NCBI GenBank assembly: GCA_036320915.1 | Contig: JAXBDG010000009.1 | Span: 868,001-932,000 of the forward strand | DNA from: Linnemannia elongata | Taxonomy: Eukaryota > Mortierellomycota > Mortierellomycetes > Mortierellales > Mortierellaceae | Direction: 5' to 3' | Length of the DNA: 64,000 bases | Shown here: positions 47,949-59,848 of the stretch, piece after piece | Layout: each line of letters begins with the position of its first letter | Position numbering within the stretch: position 1 is the first letter of the stretch | The notes under the pieces: generated by a model | Databases searched by the model: none | Told to the model about the DNA's origin: nothing | What the model saw: the letters and a program-made list of their open reading frames with translations, nothing else | Translations under genes and position numbers: made by a program

Positions 47949-50349
47949 AGAGCATGAGTAAGTGAGGGAGATGCAGGAATTCAAAATAAGATCGAAGATA
48001 TTGTGTGTGTGTTGTGTGCTCAACGGGCATTGATACACCAGGGAGGTATATATGAGGCGTAGTCACCGAATCGAAACCCAATTCATCAAAGCCCCCAACA
48101 GAAACGAAAAAGTCAATCGAGCAAAAAAATAAAACGTGCGTGCCGTTCTCACTGTGTAAATACGAAAACAATAAGAATAGAGGTAGAGGGTACGCAACTC
48201 CAAAGGAACAGGGAGCTGATATTGCGTTTTTGCCACTGGAGTTGAGTGTCCATCAAGAGTCGACGAGAGCACTCTTTAAACGCTCTCTCTCTCTCTCTTG
48301 CTCGCCGTTGCGTTGCGTTGCGTTGCTCTGCTTTTGCGTTTGTGAGGAAAGGAAGGGAGAGGGAGAGGAAGGAATAAGGAGAATAAGGATGAAAATGAGT
48401 CTAAGCCAAATGGAGCGCTAATTCTGTCCGGACGCCTCGACCGCCATTTCCTTCCCTTTTTATTACTTCGATTGATATGCTGAGGCGTGTGCAACGAAGA
48501 AAGCAAAGCCAATAAGCAATCAACAAAGGCGAACGGTACAGGTAATTTCGAGGGCAAAGGGGTAGTGGGCGGTGAGCTAGTGGTGCGGGAAAAGGAAGAG
48601 AAACATTAAAGAATGCAATCAAAGACAATCTAATAAGCATCATTTCCCCCTTTACAAGGACAAAACAACAACAATAATAAAAAAAATAAAAAAACTGATC
48701 GGGGGCCGTGTACTTGCATCTCTTTGTCCAGTTGTACTTTTCTCTTTCTTTCACACTCAATTCAATTCTTCCTCGCTCAATCGGTACTCGCCATCCTCAT
48801 CATCTTCTTTTGGTGCAATGAAAAAAGGACGAATACAGGTGCAACAAATGGGAGAAAAGAAAAAATGCTCTCAACATTTTGCTATTTATCCTCTTCGTTG
48901 TCTTCTTGTGCTTGTCAAATGGATGGACTCTTGTGCATTTTTTTCCATTTTAGCCCTGAATGTACTCTGTTCTTTGACCGCTGTCATTGCTGCTGCTGCT
49001 GCTGCTCTCATTTTTTTTTCTTTCTTCCCCTTTCCCTTCCCCAGGTGAACTTCCTGAAATCTGCCGCCGCCGCCGACCGCCTTCACACAATCACACGCAC
49101 GCAGAGTACTGTACAACACACAAAAATTAAACAGACCAGCCAAGAGAGGTGTCCTGTTGACCTCCGAAAACCCCGATTTCGTCGCTTGTTTGTGCCTGGG
49201 CCTGGACCGTGTGGTGCCCAGCAGAGAGCGTATTTTTCCGTTCATTGGAACGGTGTGTGTGTGTAAATGAGAAGAGGTTGTTCAAGATAAAGATAACGAC
49301 GAGTGTGGGTGCGGGGTGAAATAGAGCTGTCGACAATCAGACTGCCCGGGTGAAAGACCAACTGAATTGAAATTGAGCTGGAGTCAGTCCTGTTAGCTGA
49401 GAGGAATGGAAAGGAAGAAACAGAGAGTGTGCCCAACGTTTCCACGAACGCACTTGAAAAGGATAACTGACACCTTAAAGACAAGGTTTTTTGTTTTGAT
49501 AGTTTCTGTTTGAGAACAAGGCAAAAGAGGGAACTCTAACAGACAGCCAAGGCAGCAAACAAGGAAGCACCAACACTGAAAACAACAAAAAGCCCTATTT
49601 TTACCTTTGAGTGCATGTGTGTGTGTGCCTGAGGTTGAACAGAAAGAGGGCGTAACGATGTTGATATGTTTGTTGTCCAGGGAAGGTGAAGGTGAAGGTA
49701 TTGTTTCCCATCTTTTTAGTTTTAGATAGAGAGATTGTGTGTGTGTGCCTGGGAGAGAATCAGCGGTGCAGATGAGAGATTGATTCTGAACTCCTCCTTC
49801 TCCTCGTGCGTTTCATACAAATACAGGGCCCCTTTCCCTTTGTTTGCCTCCCTTCTCTTTTTAATCCTTTTCTTTTCTTCTCTCTTCTTCTTTCTTCTTT
49901 CTTCTTTCTTCCTTCCTTCTTTCTTTTCGTTCTCGTTCTCGTTCTTCAACACTTTTGTTCTTCCTTCTCCGTTTGTCCGATCCCTCCCCCGCCCCCGGCA
50001 CACACCCCCATACCTCCTCCTTCTCCTCTTCCTTTACAGTACATTCTCTAATTACCATTCGTTAGTACGAACTTTACGCCTCTTCTTCTCCTTCCTATAC
50101 AGAAGAAGTACCTTCTCTCCTCCTCTGACATTTCAATCGCCACCACTTTTCATTTTTTTTTATTTTCCGCACTCTCCTCTCACTCTCTGCCTTGATTTGA
50201 CTCGACTCGACTCTCTCTCTCCCTCCCCCTCCCTCCACACCCTCTTTTTCCTCCTTTTTCTCTTCACTCCACTCCCCTCCCCCCCTCTTCTCTCACCTCT
50301 CAGTCTCTTCCCATTTCCCTCATTCCACCCTTCTCCTCTCTCGCATTTC
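47039..50349. other. Long spacer, 3' region of the SH3 gene and promoter of the Kre9-like gene
   Basis: I find no supported gene in 3.3 kb. It contains C22 (47187-47208), a GA run (47915-47943), a pentanucleotide GCGTT repeat (about 48306-48325) and, from about 49780 to 50340, a very CT-rich leader running up to the ATG at 50350. Open frames through the leader translate to Phe/Ser/Pro/Leu only and are rejected. Confidence 0.55.
47187..47208 (+). repeat. C22 homopolymer
   Basis: Twenty-two consecutive C residues lie 150 bp after the stop codon of the Bud14-like gene, probably within or just beyond its 3' UTR. On the minus strand this is a G22 tract able to stack as a G-quadruplex. Confidence 0.85.
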
Positions 50350-52272
50350 ATGAAGTTCTCACAACCCATCTTCCTCCTCACCCTGAGCATCGCCTCGGCC
50401 CTGACTCTTTTCGCCGACGCCGTTCCTTCCGTCTCCTCCTCTTCCCTCAACAAACGCTCTCCTCCCGTACCTGCACAAGAGGGCGTACGCCTCGCTGCAG
50501 CTTCTATTTCTAAACGGGAACAACTGCAACGTCGTCAACTGCAGCAGCACCAGAAACGTGGAGGGCTCTCAAGCCATCCTGCCTTCAAGGCTACCCGCCC
50601 CCCCACCACTACCACATCTACTTCCAACAAAAACAACAAGGACGGCTCTTCTGTAAAACGACGCAACGATAGAGTCGCGGTTTCTGCAGCAAAAATAGAC
50701 CGTCGTGGGCGGTCTATCTCGTCAAAAGCAAAGGCAACAGCACACTATCAGCAACACCAACAGGAACTCCGTCAACGCAAGAACCACAAGAATAGCGATG
50801 ACGAAAATAGGGCCTCTGCGGCAGTAGAGCACAACGACAACGACAACAAAAAGTCGACGACGAAAAAAAAGAGGGCTCTTCTTCCTACCTCAGCTTCACC
50901 CGTTCTTCGAAAGCGAGCCGCTGCCGCTGGTACTCCCGCCAAACCTGCAAAGAAAGCAAGGTCACCACCACTTCGTCGTCTCCCCTCTTCTTCAACACCC
51001 AAAAAGAACACTCCCCTCCTACTCCTCCCTGACTCCCGCTCAGTATGGCATACAGGATCCTACCAGACGGTGCGGTGGAACCGCAAGTATACCAAGAGCT
51101 TGCCCCCAGATACAACAGTCGACATTGTGTTGATCGACTCGAACACCAACAAGAAGGTCGCCTCGTTGAAGCGGTTTGTGCCCTTCAAGAAAGGCGGATC
51201 TCAGGTCTGGGTGCCGACGAATATTCCTGAGGGAACTTCGTTTGTTCTGGTCCTGGAGCTCTACCGTGGTCGGAGCAAGGAACCTATCGCTGGCACTTCG
51301 CCTTCTGAATCTACTGCACCACCATCAGCCGCAGGAGCGAAAGTAGGATCGCCATATCGGTACCATCAGGGTCAGGAGCAGGGAGACACCCTTCCAGAGA
51401 GCAGTAATGGCGATGCGCCTGTGCCGTCTCAGCAACCTGCAGCAACAACAACGGCAGATGTTCTGTCGAGGATCGTGCGGAGGTCGGATATTAACATCGC
51501 CTCTGCTGCCTCCAAGCGAGATGTCCCCCGTTACCCTCCCGGCTCGTCTTACTCCAACGCCAACAACATCAACGACAATGCCAACGACCGCTCAAATCCT
51601 CCTAGCAACAACAACAAGGCTTCGACGGGATCGCACCATGACGTCAATCATGACGACTTTTATACAGGCGCCAGTCAGGAACGGTCAATGGACTTCCTCC
51701 CAGATGAGCTTCGACAAGAGTACCCCAATACGATCCAGCCCCTGACGCTCGAACATACGTTTGGTCTCCACCAAAAGGTCTACACCCTCACACCTTACAC
51801 CCTCGAATGGAAGATTCCTGAACGTGTCGCCGAGTTGCTCGAGTACACCCGTCAAGCCCAGGCATTGTTCAATTCCATCTCCAAGAGCAATGCCTATTCA
51901 CAGGCGTCTGCATCGGCTCTGTACCCGAAATCGACATTCATGGCCAAGGTCCTGGTCGAGATCATCAAGGATGAGACCATGGAGGCCGTCTCGGTCCTGG
52001 CTAGAGATGTTCCCGCTGAGACCATGTTCCAGTACCTGAGCATCCAGGACCGTCTCGCTCCTGCGTTCTATCGTCTTCGTGTGCAGATGGTTGTTGTCCA
52101 GGTCCGGACTGATTTCTCTGCCCTTGCCAACAACAATGTGCCCACCACGACGGCATCGGTGACAAAGGGTAGCACTGCGATGGAAGGGTGGGAGTTCCCT
52201 GAAGGTGGAGAGGTCATTGATCGCTATGAGGCCATCACCCGACGGTTCTGGGTCTCCCAGGGTGCTATCTAA
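50350..52272 (+). CDS. Secreted Kre9/Knh1-like domain protein with dibasic processing sites
   Basis: Predicted extracellular or cell-wall protein. The 640 residues start with a signal peptide (MKFSQPIFLLTLSIASALTL, cleavage near 25). I start at this ATG because upstream codons lie in the CT-rich leader. The first 220 residues after it are basic, Gln/Ser/Ala-rich and contain repeated Lys-Arg pairs (LNKRS, ISKRE, HQKRG, LRKRA), the sites cut by Kex2-type proteases. At about 228-320 is a Kre9/Knh1 N-terminal type domain (SVWHTGSYQTVRWN, TTVDIVLID, VWVPTNIPEGTSFVLVLEL), found in fungal wall beta-glucan assembly proteins. A further KR (ASKRD) and a Asn/Asp-rich linker lead to a C-terminal region of unknown type from about 440 (DFLPDELRQEYP to RFWVSQGAI). 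No GPI signal is visible. Confidence 0.8.
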   Translation: MKFSQPIFLLTLSIASALTLFADAVPSVSSSSLNKRSPPVPAQEGVRLAAASISKREQLQRRQLQQHQKRGGLSSHPAFKATRPPTTTTSTSNKNNKDGSSVKRRNDRVAVSAAKIDRRGRSISSKAKATAHYQQHQQELRQRKNHKNSDDENRASAAVEHNDNDNKKSTTKKKRALLPTSASPVLRKRAAAAGTPAKPAKKARSPPLRRLPSSSTPKKNTPLLLLPDSRSVWHTGSYQTVRWNRKYTKSLPPDTTVDIVLIDSNTNKKVASLKRFVPFKKGGSQVWVPTNIPEGTSFVLVLELYRGRSKEPIAGTSPSESTAPPSAAGAKVGSPYRYHQGQEQGDTLPESSNGDAPVPSQQPAATTTADVLSRIVRRSDINIASAASKRDVPRYPPGSSYSNANNINDNANDRSNPPSNNNKASTGSHHDVNHDDFYTGASQERSMDFLPDELRQEYPNTIQPLTLEHTFGLHQKVYTLTPYTLEWKIPERVAELLEYTRQAQALFNSISKSNAYSQASASALYPKSTFMAKVLVEIIKDETMEAVSVLARDVPAETMFQYLSIQDRLAPAFYRLRVQMVVVQVRTDFSALANNNVPTTTASVTKGSTAMEGWEFPEGGEVIDRYEAITRRFWVSQGAI

Positions 52273-53287
52273 ATATATCATGAACAGTCAAGCTCGAAAC
52301 AAGAAATGACAAAAGGGTGTTGCAGCGTGCACATCCTTTTTTTTCTCTTCGTTTTTTTTTTTTTTTGCTCCAATTCGCCACCCGCTTTTTTTTTTCCCCC
52401 TCCTCTCCGTTCCTTATCCCATGCACATTCCTCATTACTCGATCTTCCGCACAGTTTTCCTTCTCACTACCCCTAAACCTTACTTAACGAACCCCCCAAC
52501 CCAACGAACTCATTCTCCCAAAACGACACACAAAATACGCCTCGACTTCCCCCCCCTGTATCATAGCATAAATAAAATAAAAAAAAGTCCAGGCACAATC
52601 CACATCAATATCCTACTATAAATGACCTAGCCTATTTATGTGGCCAAAAAAAAAAAAAAAAAAAAAAAAAATCGCTTCCATCCTGAACTCGTATGCAACG
52701 ACCTAGCGGCCAGCAGGAAAATCATTTTCGATATTCATCGTTCCACAAGTACAACAAATCTTAAGCCATCTGCTAGAAATCTACCCAATGCTCAGCCAGT
52801 GCAAGTCCATCGACCACACTCAACGTTGCTAGATTCTGAGGATGCAATCACGTCGTAAACAGTATTTAAGGTATGGCGTCGGTGGCGATAGTAGTGGTAG
52901 CTCTGCGGGAGTGAAGAGGAGGGGGGTGTTGTAGAGGCAGGTGTAGGCGATGTTGGTCCAGCTAAAATGCCTAGGCACGTTGTTGCTGGTGATGACAGCA
53001 GGCGTATCTTCAGTCTTGAAAGTATACACCACTAGTTACTATTATGATCAGGAATGCTCAATTGTGTTTTTATTGAGGTGTGTGTGGGTGCGGAAGGCGG
53101 GTATAGTTGTGTATTTGTTGATATGGGTCGCAAATAACGGACAGGCACGGTAGATGAAAGTGATGCTAGTTAGCGAGATGAGGTGAGGTTAGGGTCGGAA
53201 AGGAAAGGAAGAAGAAAATGTCATTAAAGTGGGTAAAAATATATATAGAAGGAAAAGAAGGGAAGAAAAAGGAAACTAGGTAGGCGA
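52273..53287. other. Shared 3' region between convergent genes
   Basis: One kilobase lies between the stops of the Kre9-like gene (+) and the orphan coiled-coil gene (-). It contains an AATAAAATAAA run near 52570 and an A26 tract (52646-52671). I see no gene in it. Confidence 0.6.
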
Positions 53288-56200
53288 TTAGAACTTCTTG
53301 GAGAGACGTTTGCCATGATCAGCCAAATATGCGAGCACAAATCCAGTAGCAGCATGGGTGATCATCCGTTGCACAGGACCCCACACCATCCCCGCCGCCG
53401 AGAACGATGCCTTGGCCCCTTGGTTTCCTTCAGGTCCAAATCCAGCGACAAGACTAGAGACAGCTTCAGAGGCAGCAAAGTCCTGCAATATCTGCTCGCT
53501 CTCCCGCGTTCGCCTCAGATGGACCTGTCGCAACTTCAATCCATCCCTTCGTATCTTTTCGTACAACTCCTTAGCGACTGTCGAACCCGGTCCCTGACGA
53601 TCACCATAGACGTACAAAAGCCATGTCTGAGGCCCGCCTTTCAACAATGGCACACCCATAAAGGATAGTGATGCCTCTCCAAGTTTGAAAATCACCCAGA
53701 GGATAAGCCCAACTTCCAGCGATCCCGTCAGGATATGCATGATTCGCCGACGCAACCAAGTCTGTTTCCACAGTCCATATAACTGCATTAACAAACTCTG
53801 TGACCGACTACCTCCGACGCCCTGATTCCGAAAGTGTCGTAGTTGTTGTTGTCGGGGTGTAGAATGCATAGAGGAGCTCTTCCCGCTTGAGCGGAAGCGC
53901 AGGTACGGGCTAGGTGGGTGCTGTTGATTTTGGTGTCCTAGGTAGTCGTATAGGTGAGAATGAGGTCGGCTGGTGTGAACCTGTGGACTCAAGAACTGTG
54001 CCTGAAAGTTGCGCTGAATTCTTTCCGCTCTTTCCGTTCTGGAGCCAGCCCTGAGAGCCTCCATCCGTCCTCCTCGTCCCGGCTGAGTCTTGGCTTCCTC
54101 CTCCGGCGTTGCCGTCGACAATGACGGCGGTGTTGTAGGTCTCGTTCCTTTGCTTGTTTCCGGAATGCCCGGATGGAGATGCGCAAAAGGCGACTCTGTC
54201 AGGAGCGGGAACAGCGACCCCAGAGGATTACTGTAATCGTCGTCATAGTCTGTATCCATTCTAGTGTCATTGAGGAGCATCTCCAGTTCCAAAGAGACTC
54301 TGTCACAAGACCGCCGATATCGCTCATACTGCTCCAACTGCTTTTCTTTCCAGATCATCCGCGAGTATGCACTCTTCCTGGAGGAGGACCGTGAAAGGCG
54401 CGAGGACGACGATGTGACAGATGCCGCCGAGGATGCTGACGCGACACGAAGATGAAGGGGCGATCGGGAAAGGTTGATAGAGCTCCGACGGGAGGTACGA
54501 CAGGACGAATGCCCGCAATTACCGCCGTTGTTGAGCAACTCGCTGTCGTCAATGAACAATCCCGGTATCGACTGCCCCTGTGGTCCTTGGTTCTGAGTGA
54601 TCTGTTTTAACCGTTGATGTTGTTGGTGGCGACAGGGACCACGTTCTGTTGGTGGTGGTGCAAAGAGTGCTGCGCTGGTATTGCGAACGAGCGCCGTCTG
54701 GGCTTCAGAGATCAGAGACTGGAGCGCGTGACATATCCGGTTGTAGACAATGTTGGTTTCGTCCTCACTTCCCGAACCATGCTTAGAACTGACCACTTCA
54801 GACTCGCCTTCACTGTCCGAGCCATCTGAACCAACTAACGTTCCTTCCGCACTAAAGAAATGAAAAAATAGAAAACATTAGAATGCTTTGCTTGTCCTTT
54901 GTCCCTATCCATACTCGCTCTCTATTGTCGCCACTGCCAAGTCAATAGGATATCGGGCTTGGCCTGGACTAGCACAGTGTAGGACGGACTACGCACAACA
55001 CAGTGCTCTGCAATTGCACAAGCCAAAAACGTGCTGTCATAAATTTAACCCGAAGGCGGTACTACGCCAAGACCCATTTTTTTTTTTTTTTTTTTTTGTT
55101 GTTGCGCTTAGGTGTACTATTTACGCTTTGTCACATAAAACGAATAGTCTTCCCCAGCCGAAAATTCCATGAAACGATGTGGTCCTGTGCCGTAGAATGT
55201 TACAAGTATGCGGTAGTGAATGTGTTTAGGCAAGCCCTTGGCAATCGCATTGACTGCCATGATTGTAAAGGAAGAAGGAGTTAAAAGGGGAGAGTGACCA
55301 AAGATAGCGAAACAAAAACTAACAACTTACTCGGCCAGTAGCATCTTGAGTTCTTCGACGATGTGCTTGTTTGAGTGCTCGGCCCTACAAAGAAAAAATG
55401 ATCGGACCACAAGATATGTGAGGATGCGAGGAAAAGAACAATAGGCCGCCTTGGTAACGATTACAATTCCCCGTCATTCCACAATTGTTAGTCAAGCAAG
55501 ACACTTACGCGTTTAGTCTTGTTTCCAGGTCAGAAACCACCGCCCGCGTATCAGCTACTTCTGACTGTAGCTTCTGGACCAGGTGCTCAAGCACTTCCCC
55601 CTATTGCAAAGAACAAACAAACACAATCAGTAAAAATTGCGGGGAAGAAGTTGTCCAATGGTACGACATGCTGCTTTATGACTATCTGTCGGACATGATC
55701 TTTCCAGGGGATAGCGAGAGTGTGGGTGGGGAAGGTAAGGGGGTCAGAGAAAGAGAGAGGAAGCTTAAAAGAGGACTGAACAGGTGGGTTATTGATAGCA
55801 GACCGTGTGCCGTATATTATGAGAAAGAGTGTTGTTGTTTGTTTTATGGTTCAGCTCTTTTCTATCGCTTGCTCTCTGTTGTCTGTTGCGATTACTCTTC
55901 CGGTCATTAACCCAAAGAAAGGAGTATGGGTTGTTGTCGTTGTGGTGGTTGTTGATTGAATTAGGGGAAGAGTTGTGTGCTGCATTCTGCAAGAGGAGTA
56001 TTGAGCCAATGACCACTCACTCCGCCCTTGTCCCGAGCGCCCTGTTTTTAATTCTTTTTGCTGACAAAAGTGGAGCGAGAAAAATGGGAGGAGCGAGCGA
56101 AGAGAAGGCAAAGCCAGAGCCAGGTTTCTCATTTCTTTGCACTCTCAAGGGTTGTGGAGAAAAGCTAAAGGGTCTTCTAAAACAATGCATTCATGTCTTC

Positions 56201-57043
56201 CCTCAACAGTGCAGTTGTGTTATTGCTATTGTTGTTGTTATTGTGGGTTCAACCGAGTCGAGTCTCTCTCCTCTTTCCCTTGTTGCCAAGCCAGCGTGCG
56301 GTTGGAATATATATTGAGCGTGGCGAATGTGATGAATTAAGAATGGTATCGGCTTGGGGGGATAGAGAGAGGAAGCAGGAAAAGCATGTGAAGGAGAGCA
56401 AGTGTACGTTGTGTTTGTCATGGTGCATGGCGATTACAGAATACAGACATACCTCAACACCAATCCCAGAGTCTGACAAGGTCCTTTCCACAGCCAGGTC
56501 GGTGTGAGTGTGAAGGATCACTTCGGAACTTGAGGACGCGGGTAGAGAGAGCGAGTTGCCAGTCGACGAAGGTGATAGGGTTGATTCGAGGGTATTATCG
56601 GCCAGCAATAACGCCTCTAGAACTTCATCGTTACCACTATGGCGTTGGATGTTGCAAGTGTTGTTGTTGTGGTGGTGGCGGTGGCGGTAGTGGTGCTTGT
56701 CGTCTTCTCCGTAATCAGATGCAGAGGTGATGGTGTCTTCTTGAGACCAAGTTCTGACATGCGACGACTGCTGTTGCTGTTGTTGTAGGTCGCGATCGCT
56801 TGAGTCAAAGGTGTCCGTTGTTGTTGAGGGTGTTGACTTGCGAAGGGAGAAAAAGTCGTCGTGGAAGGAGTCGGATGCAAGGGTGATAGAGCTGGCGAAG
56901 GAGTAGTGTTTGCGGTCATGGGAGCGTCGTGAGTGAAAGGGGCTGCTGGCAGCAGTAGTATTGTCGTCTTCGTCCTCCAGGAACTGAGTCTGCTGCTGTT
57001 GTTGTTGTTGCTGTAAGGACCATGGATTTGCGTGTGAGTCCAT
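53288..57043 (-). CDS. Orphan protein with coiled coil and C-terminal membrane segment
   Basis: I do not recognise the family. Four minus-strand exons, 57043-56453, 55600-55509, 55384-55331 and 54851-53288, join in frame to 766 residues. The joins are supported because the two tiny middle exons splice into one continuous heptad-like helix at about 198-250 (EVLEHLVQKLQSEVADTRAV, then SDLETRLNA and VEELKMLLAD). The N-terminus has Gln8 and Gln6 runs plus His/Asn patches. Residues 250-600 are Ser/Arg-rich and disordered. Near 615-640 is a hydrophobic stretch (SLEVGLILWVIFKLGEASLS), likely a membrane anchor. It is followed by a compact basic region (QTWLLYVYGDRQG, VAKELYEKIRRDGLKLRQVH). Introns are 852, 124 and 479 bp. 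A tail-anchored or organelle-membrane protein is possible. Confidence 0.8.
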
Positions 57044-57732
57044 TTGCGAGGATGTGTGGATGATACTGTCGGATAGGGTGAGGGTGAGGGGAAAGGGGGG
57101 GAGTGTGGAGGAAGTGGGTAAGGCTTAGAGTGTCGATCGGGTCATGAGATGAGGAAGAGAGGAACGGAAGTGAGAAGAGAAGTCGAGTGTGGAAGTTGAT
57201 GTGGAGAGTGTAACAGAGTAAGGTTGAATGAGAACGTTTCTAGTTTTCGGAAGTGAGGTTGGCGATGACCAATGTGAGAAAAGGGAAAGGAAAAAAGAGA
57301 GAGAGGGAGACGAGGATAGACAAACAATGGATGAAAAGGGTAAGATAGAGAGGATGAGCAAGGACAAAAGAAAACAAAAACAAAAAACAAAAAAACAAAA
57401 CAAGAAAACAATAACAAGAACAAGAATAGGAGCAGGAACAGGAACAGGAACAAGAACAAGAACAAGAGCGGGAAGAAGGTTCAATAAGACAGAGTTGCAA
57501 AGTGCGGGGGAGAGAAGCATGGAGTGTACTGGGAGATGAAAAGTGACGAATACATTAGCAAATATGGCTGTTTGCAAAAACAGAAAAAGAAAAAGTCCGT
57601 CCTGGCTCTTTTCTTTCTTCATATACTCCTGTCGATCGATCAGATTCATGAGCTCCAGGGACCCACATATGCGACTGTGTGTGCCTGAGCAAGACGGACT
57701 GACATTCCTTAGGCGACAATGATTTTTTTGTT

Positions 57733-57791
57733 TTTGGTGGCAATCCTAAAAAAAACGGTCTATTCTAGGGATCATCTGATCCTGCAAATAG
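57733..57791 (-). repeat. Dispersed repeat, copy 2 (inverted relative to copy 1)
   Basis: Read on the minus strand, the 34-base core at 57791-57758 matches 11782-11815 with one mismatch. GATTGCCACCAAA follows at 57745-57733 after 12 bases, against 15 in copy 1. It lies 260 bp from a decayed transposase-like frame, which fits a transposon-derived repeat. Confidence 0.75.
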
Positions 57792-58050
57792 CAAGGAATC
57801 ACTACATCGTTGAAGGACAGAGGAAATAAACACCCAAACGCATTATGAGCTCCATCAAAGCATGTCGCTCTTCCATGGGTCTCAAGCTGTAAACCGGATC
57901 CGGCTCCTTTCTCGTTGTGGCGACTATGATCCTGCGCCTTAGGCTGTAGACGTTATCGCGAAATCGTCCCGCGTCAATTGTTTCCCGTTCCCTCGTGTTA
58001 TCTGCGTAAATTTATCATAGTCCACTATCAGCTGTTCCATTAGTCGTTGA

Positions 58051-58272
58051 ATGGTTGATCCTTGCTTTAGCAGGGATCAAAAAGGGCTGCACATCCAGGA
58101 TTGCTACCCTGTTCCAGCCGATACTATGCCATATGGGTCTAGCATGCCAGGATGTGTTGTCGAGTACCATTACCAGCATAACCATTCCGTAGGCGATATC
58201 AGCGATCTTGGCATACAACAAAAGTCGGCAGCTCTCAGGGCCACGATCGAGCGCCTGCTGTTCGCATCCTAG
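58051..58272 (+). pseudogene. Possible relic of a FAR1/MULE-type transposase N-terminal domain
   Basis: The 73-codon plus-strand frame reads through a Cys-containing, His-rich segment (CVVEYHYQHNHSVGD, then IQQKSAALRATIERLL). This resembles the zinc-finger region that starts FAR1/MULE transposases, where a beta strand with paired His is followed by a short helix. The frame ends abruptly at a stop after ERLLFAS, and no DDE catalytic core follows, so any such element is dead. Assignment is by pattern memory only. The 137-codon frame on the opposite strand over the same DNA looks less protein-like to me. Confidence 0.35.
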
Positions 58273-59848
58273 ACTTGCCACACCCTCCCCCCATTGACAG
58301 CGTTCTTGTTCACTCGCTTTTACCGGCGCATTAGCAAGCAAAAGTAAGACGTGATCTGGTTCATTGTATTCATACTTCAGGACACCTTGGGTCGCGGTGA
58401 AGGATATGCGATTTCTTTGTACTTGCATAGGGTCCTAGGATGCCCATCATTGATCATCCCTCACCTTTGGACCCATGGTCGCCGTACCAAAGTTCGTTGG
58501 TCTCCTGCGCTTTTCCGTTTTTGCTTTCTTTCCATTTGCCTCTTCTTTTGCAGCCCCCCTTCCACCATAACAGATAATGGAACTTGCCCACCCTCTATCG
58601 TCCAATATCATCTCTTCGTATTTTTCTCTATCGGGAGACAACCTCATCCTCACTTCATTTGTTATTGTTATTTTTACATGACCCCGCCCGCCTGCCTTCC
58701 TGAAGCTATACCCGCGAGTCTCTTCAAAAGGCGGGCACAAAGGAGCCTATCCTCGAAAATAGCAAGGGTACAAAACAGAAGTGTCTTTATGTTTCCAGGT
58801 AAAGATCCCATGGCATGGGAGAAAAGTTGTGTGCATGTGTGTGTGTGTGTGTGTGTGTGGGTGGTGGCTCATCTAATATATCCGCTCAACAACCTTCCTG
58901 TTAAGCGATAGAAAGCGCGGCAACTAAGTAAATGTGATCGACATTATCCTGGCCAAGGAGCTCCACCACCCCCAAGAGTCACCTGCACATTTAGTGCAGA
59001 GAGAACAAGAACCTGACAAGAACCTGACAAGAACCACATCGAATTGTTCCGCAGGCCCAAGAGAGTCTCAAAACAGCCTCACGCCAACCGGCGAGGACAG
59101 TTTCTCGAGGTGCAAGAAGCTGTAAATTGATCTAACATGTCAGTTAACCATCTCTTTCGGATCATAACAAGAGATTGAGGTATTTGTCTGCTCTGAGAGT
59201 CGCCGTTGTACTGGCTACAGTATCCTTCAAGGCATTTTGCAATCATCTTCCAACAGATCCACAAACTGCCGCAACAAAAAAGCAATTAGATGCCAGATTG
59301 GTACCTCAGGCACAAGCAAAATCATCTTCATCCATTCAGTCCTCATAAACAACCGTGGAATTATGGATCCAAAACCGGCATTCAGAGTCGATTACAGAAA
59401 AGTTTTTGTTCAATTGTTTTTATTTACTTTTTTCTTTGATCTGCATAATACTCCGCCCTCTTTTTACCAACCAAAATAAGCGAATTCTCGGCGAAAAACC
59501 AAAAACTACCATCGACAAGGAAAATGAAGAGTAAGATGTCCAATCAGCTAGTCAAGGTTGTGACCATCACGACCAGCGCGGAAGAGGTTTTTTACGCCTC
59601 GACGGGGCCGACGTTAAAATAAGAGGTGCCAGAAGAGCAAAAGAGTAACATCATCTTGGGACCTTGTTCTCTTCATTTTCATTGTCATAATGTTGTTCGT
59701 CGTCGTCGTCGCTTTGTTTTGGCTAAACTTCACCTCATTATACCCTCTTAACAATAAACGCCCGCCATTGATTCTCCATTGGTAAATAATAACTGCATTT
59801 GCATGCTGGGGATTATCCTCGCTTGTCAGTCCTAGTCAACAAGACACC

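Noticed and set aside
49735..50349. N-terminal extension of the Kre9-like frame
   Set aside because: These 205 codons are the CT-rich leader translated as Phe/Ser/Pro/Leu. A proper signal peptide starts at 50350.
58015..58428. 137-codon minus-strand frame with VLDNTSWH
   Set aside because: I first considered a DDE-transposase fragment because of the DN..H pattern. No neighbouring catalytic motifs follow, and the plus-strand reading of the same DNA fits a transposase zinc-finger region better.
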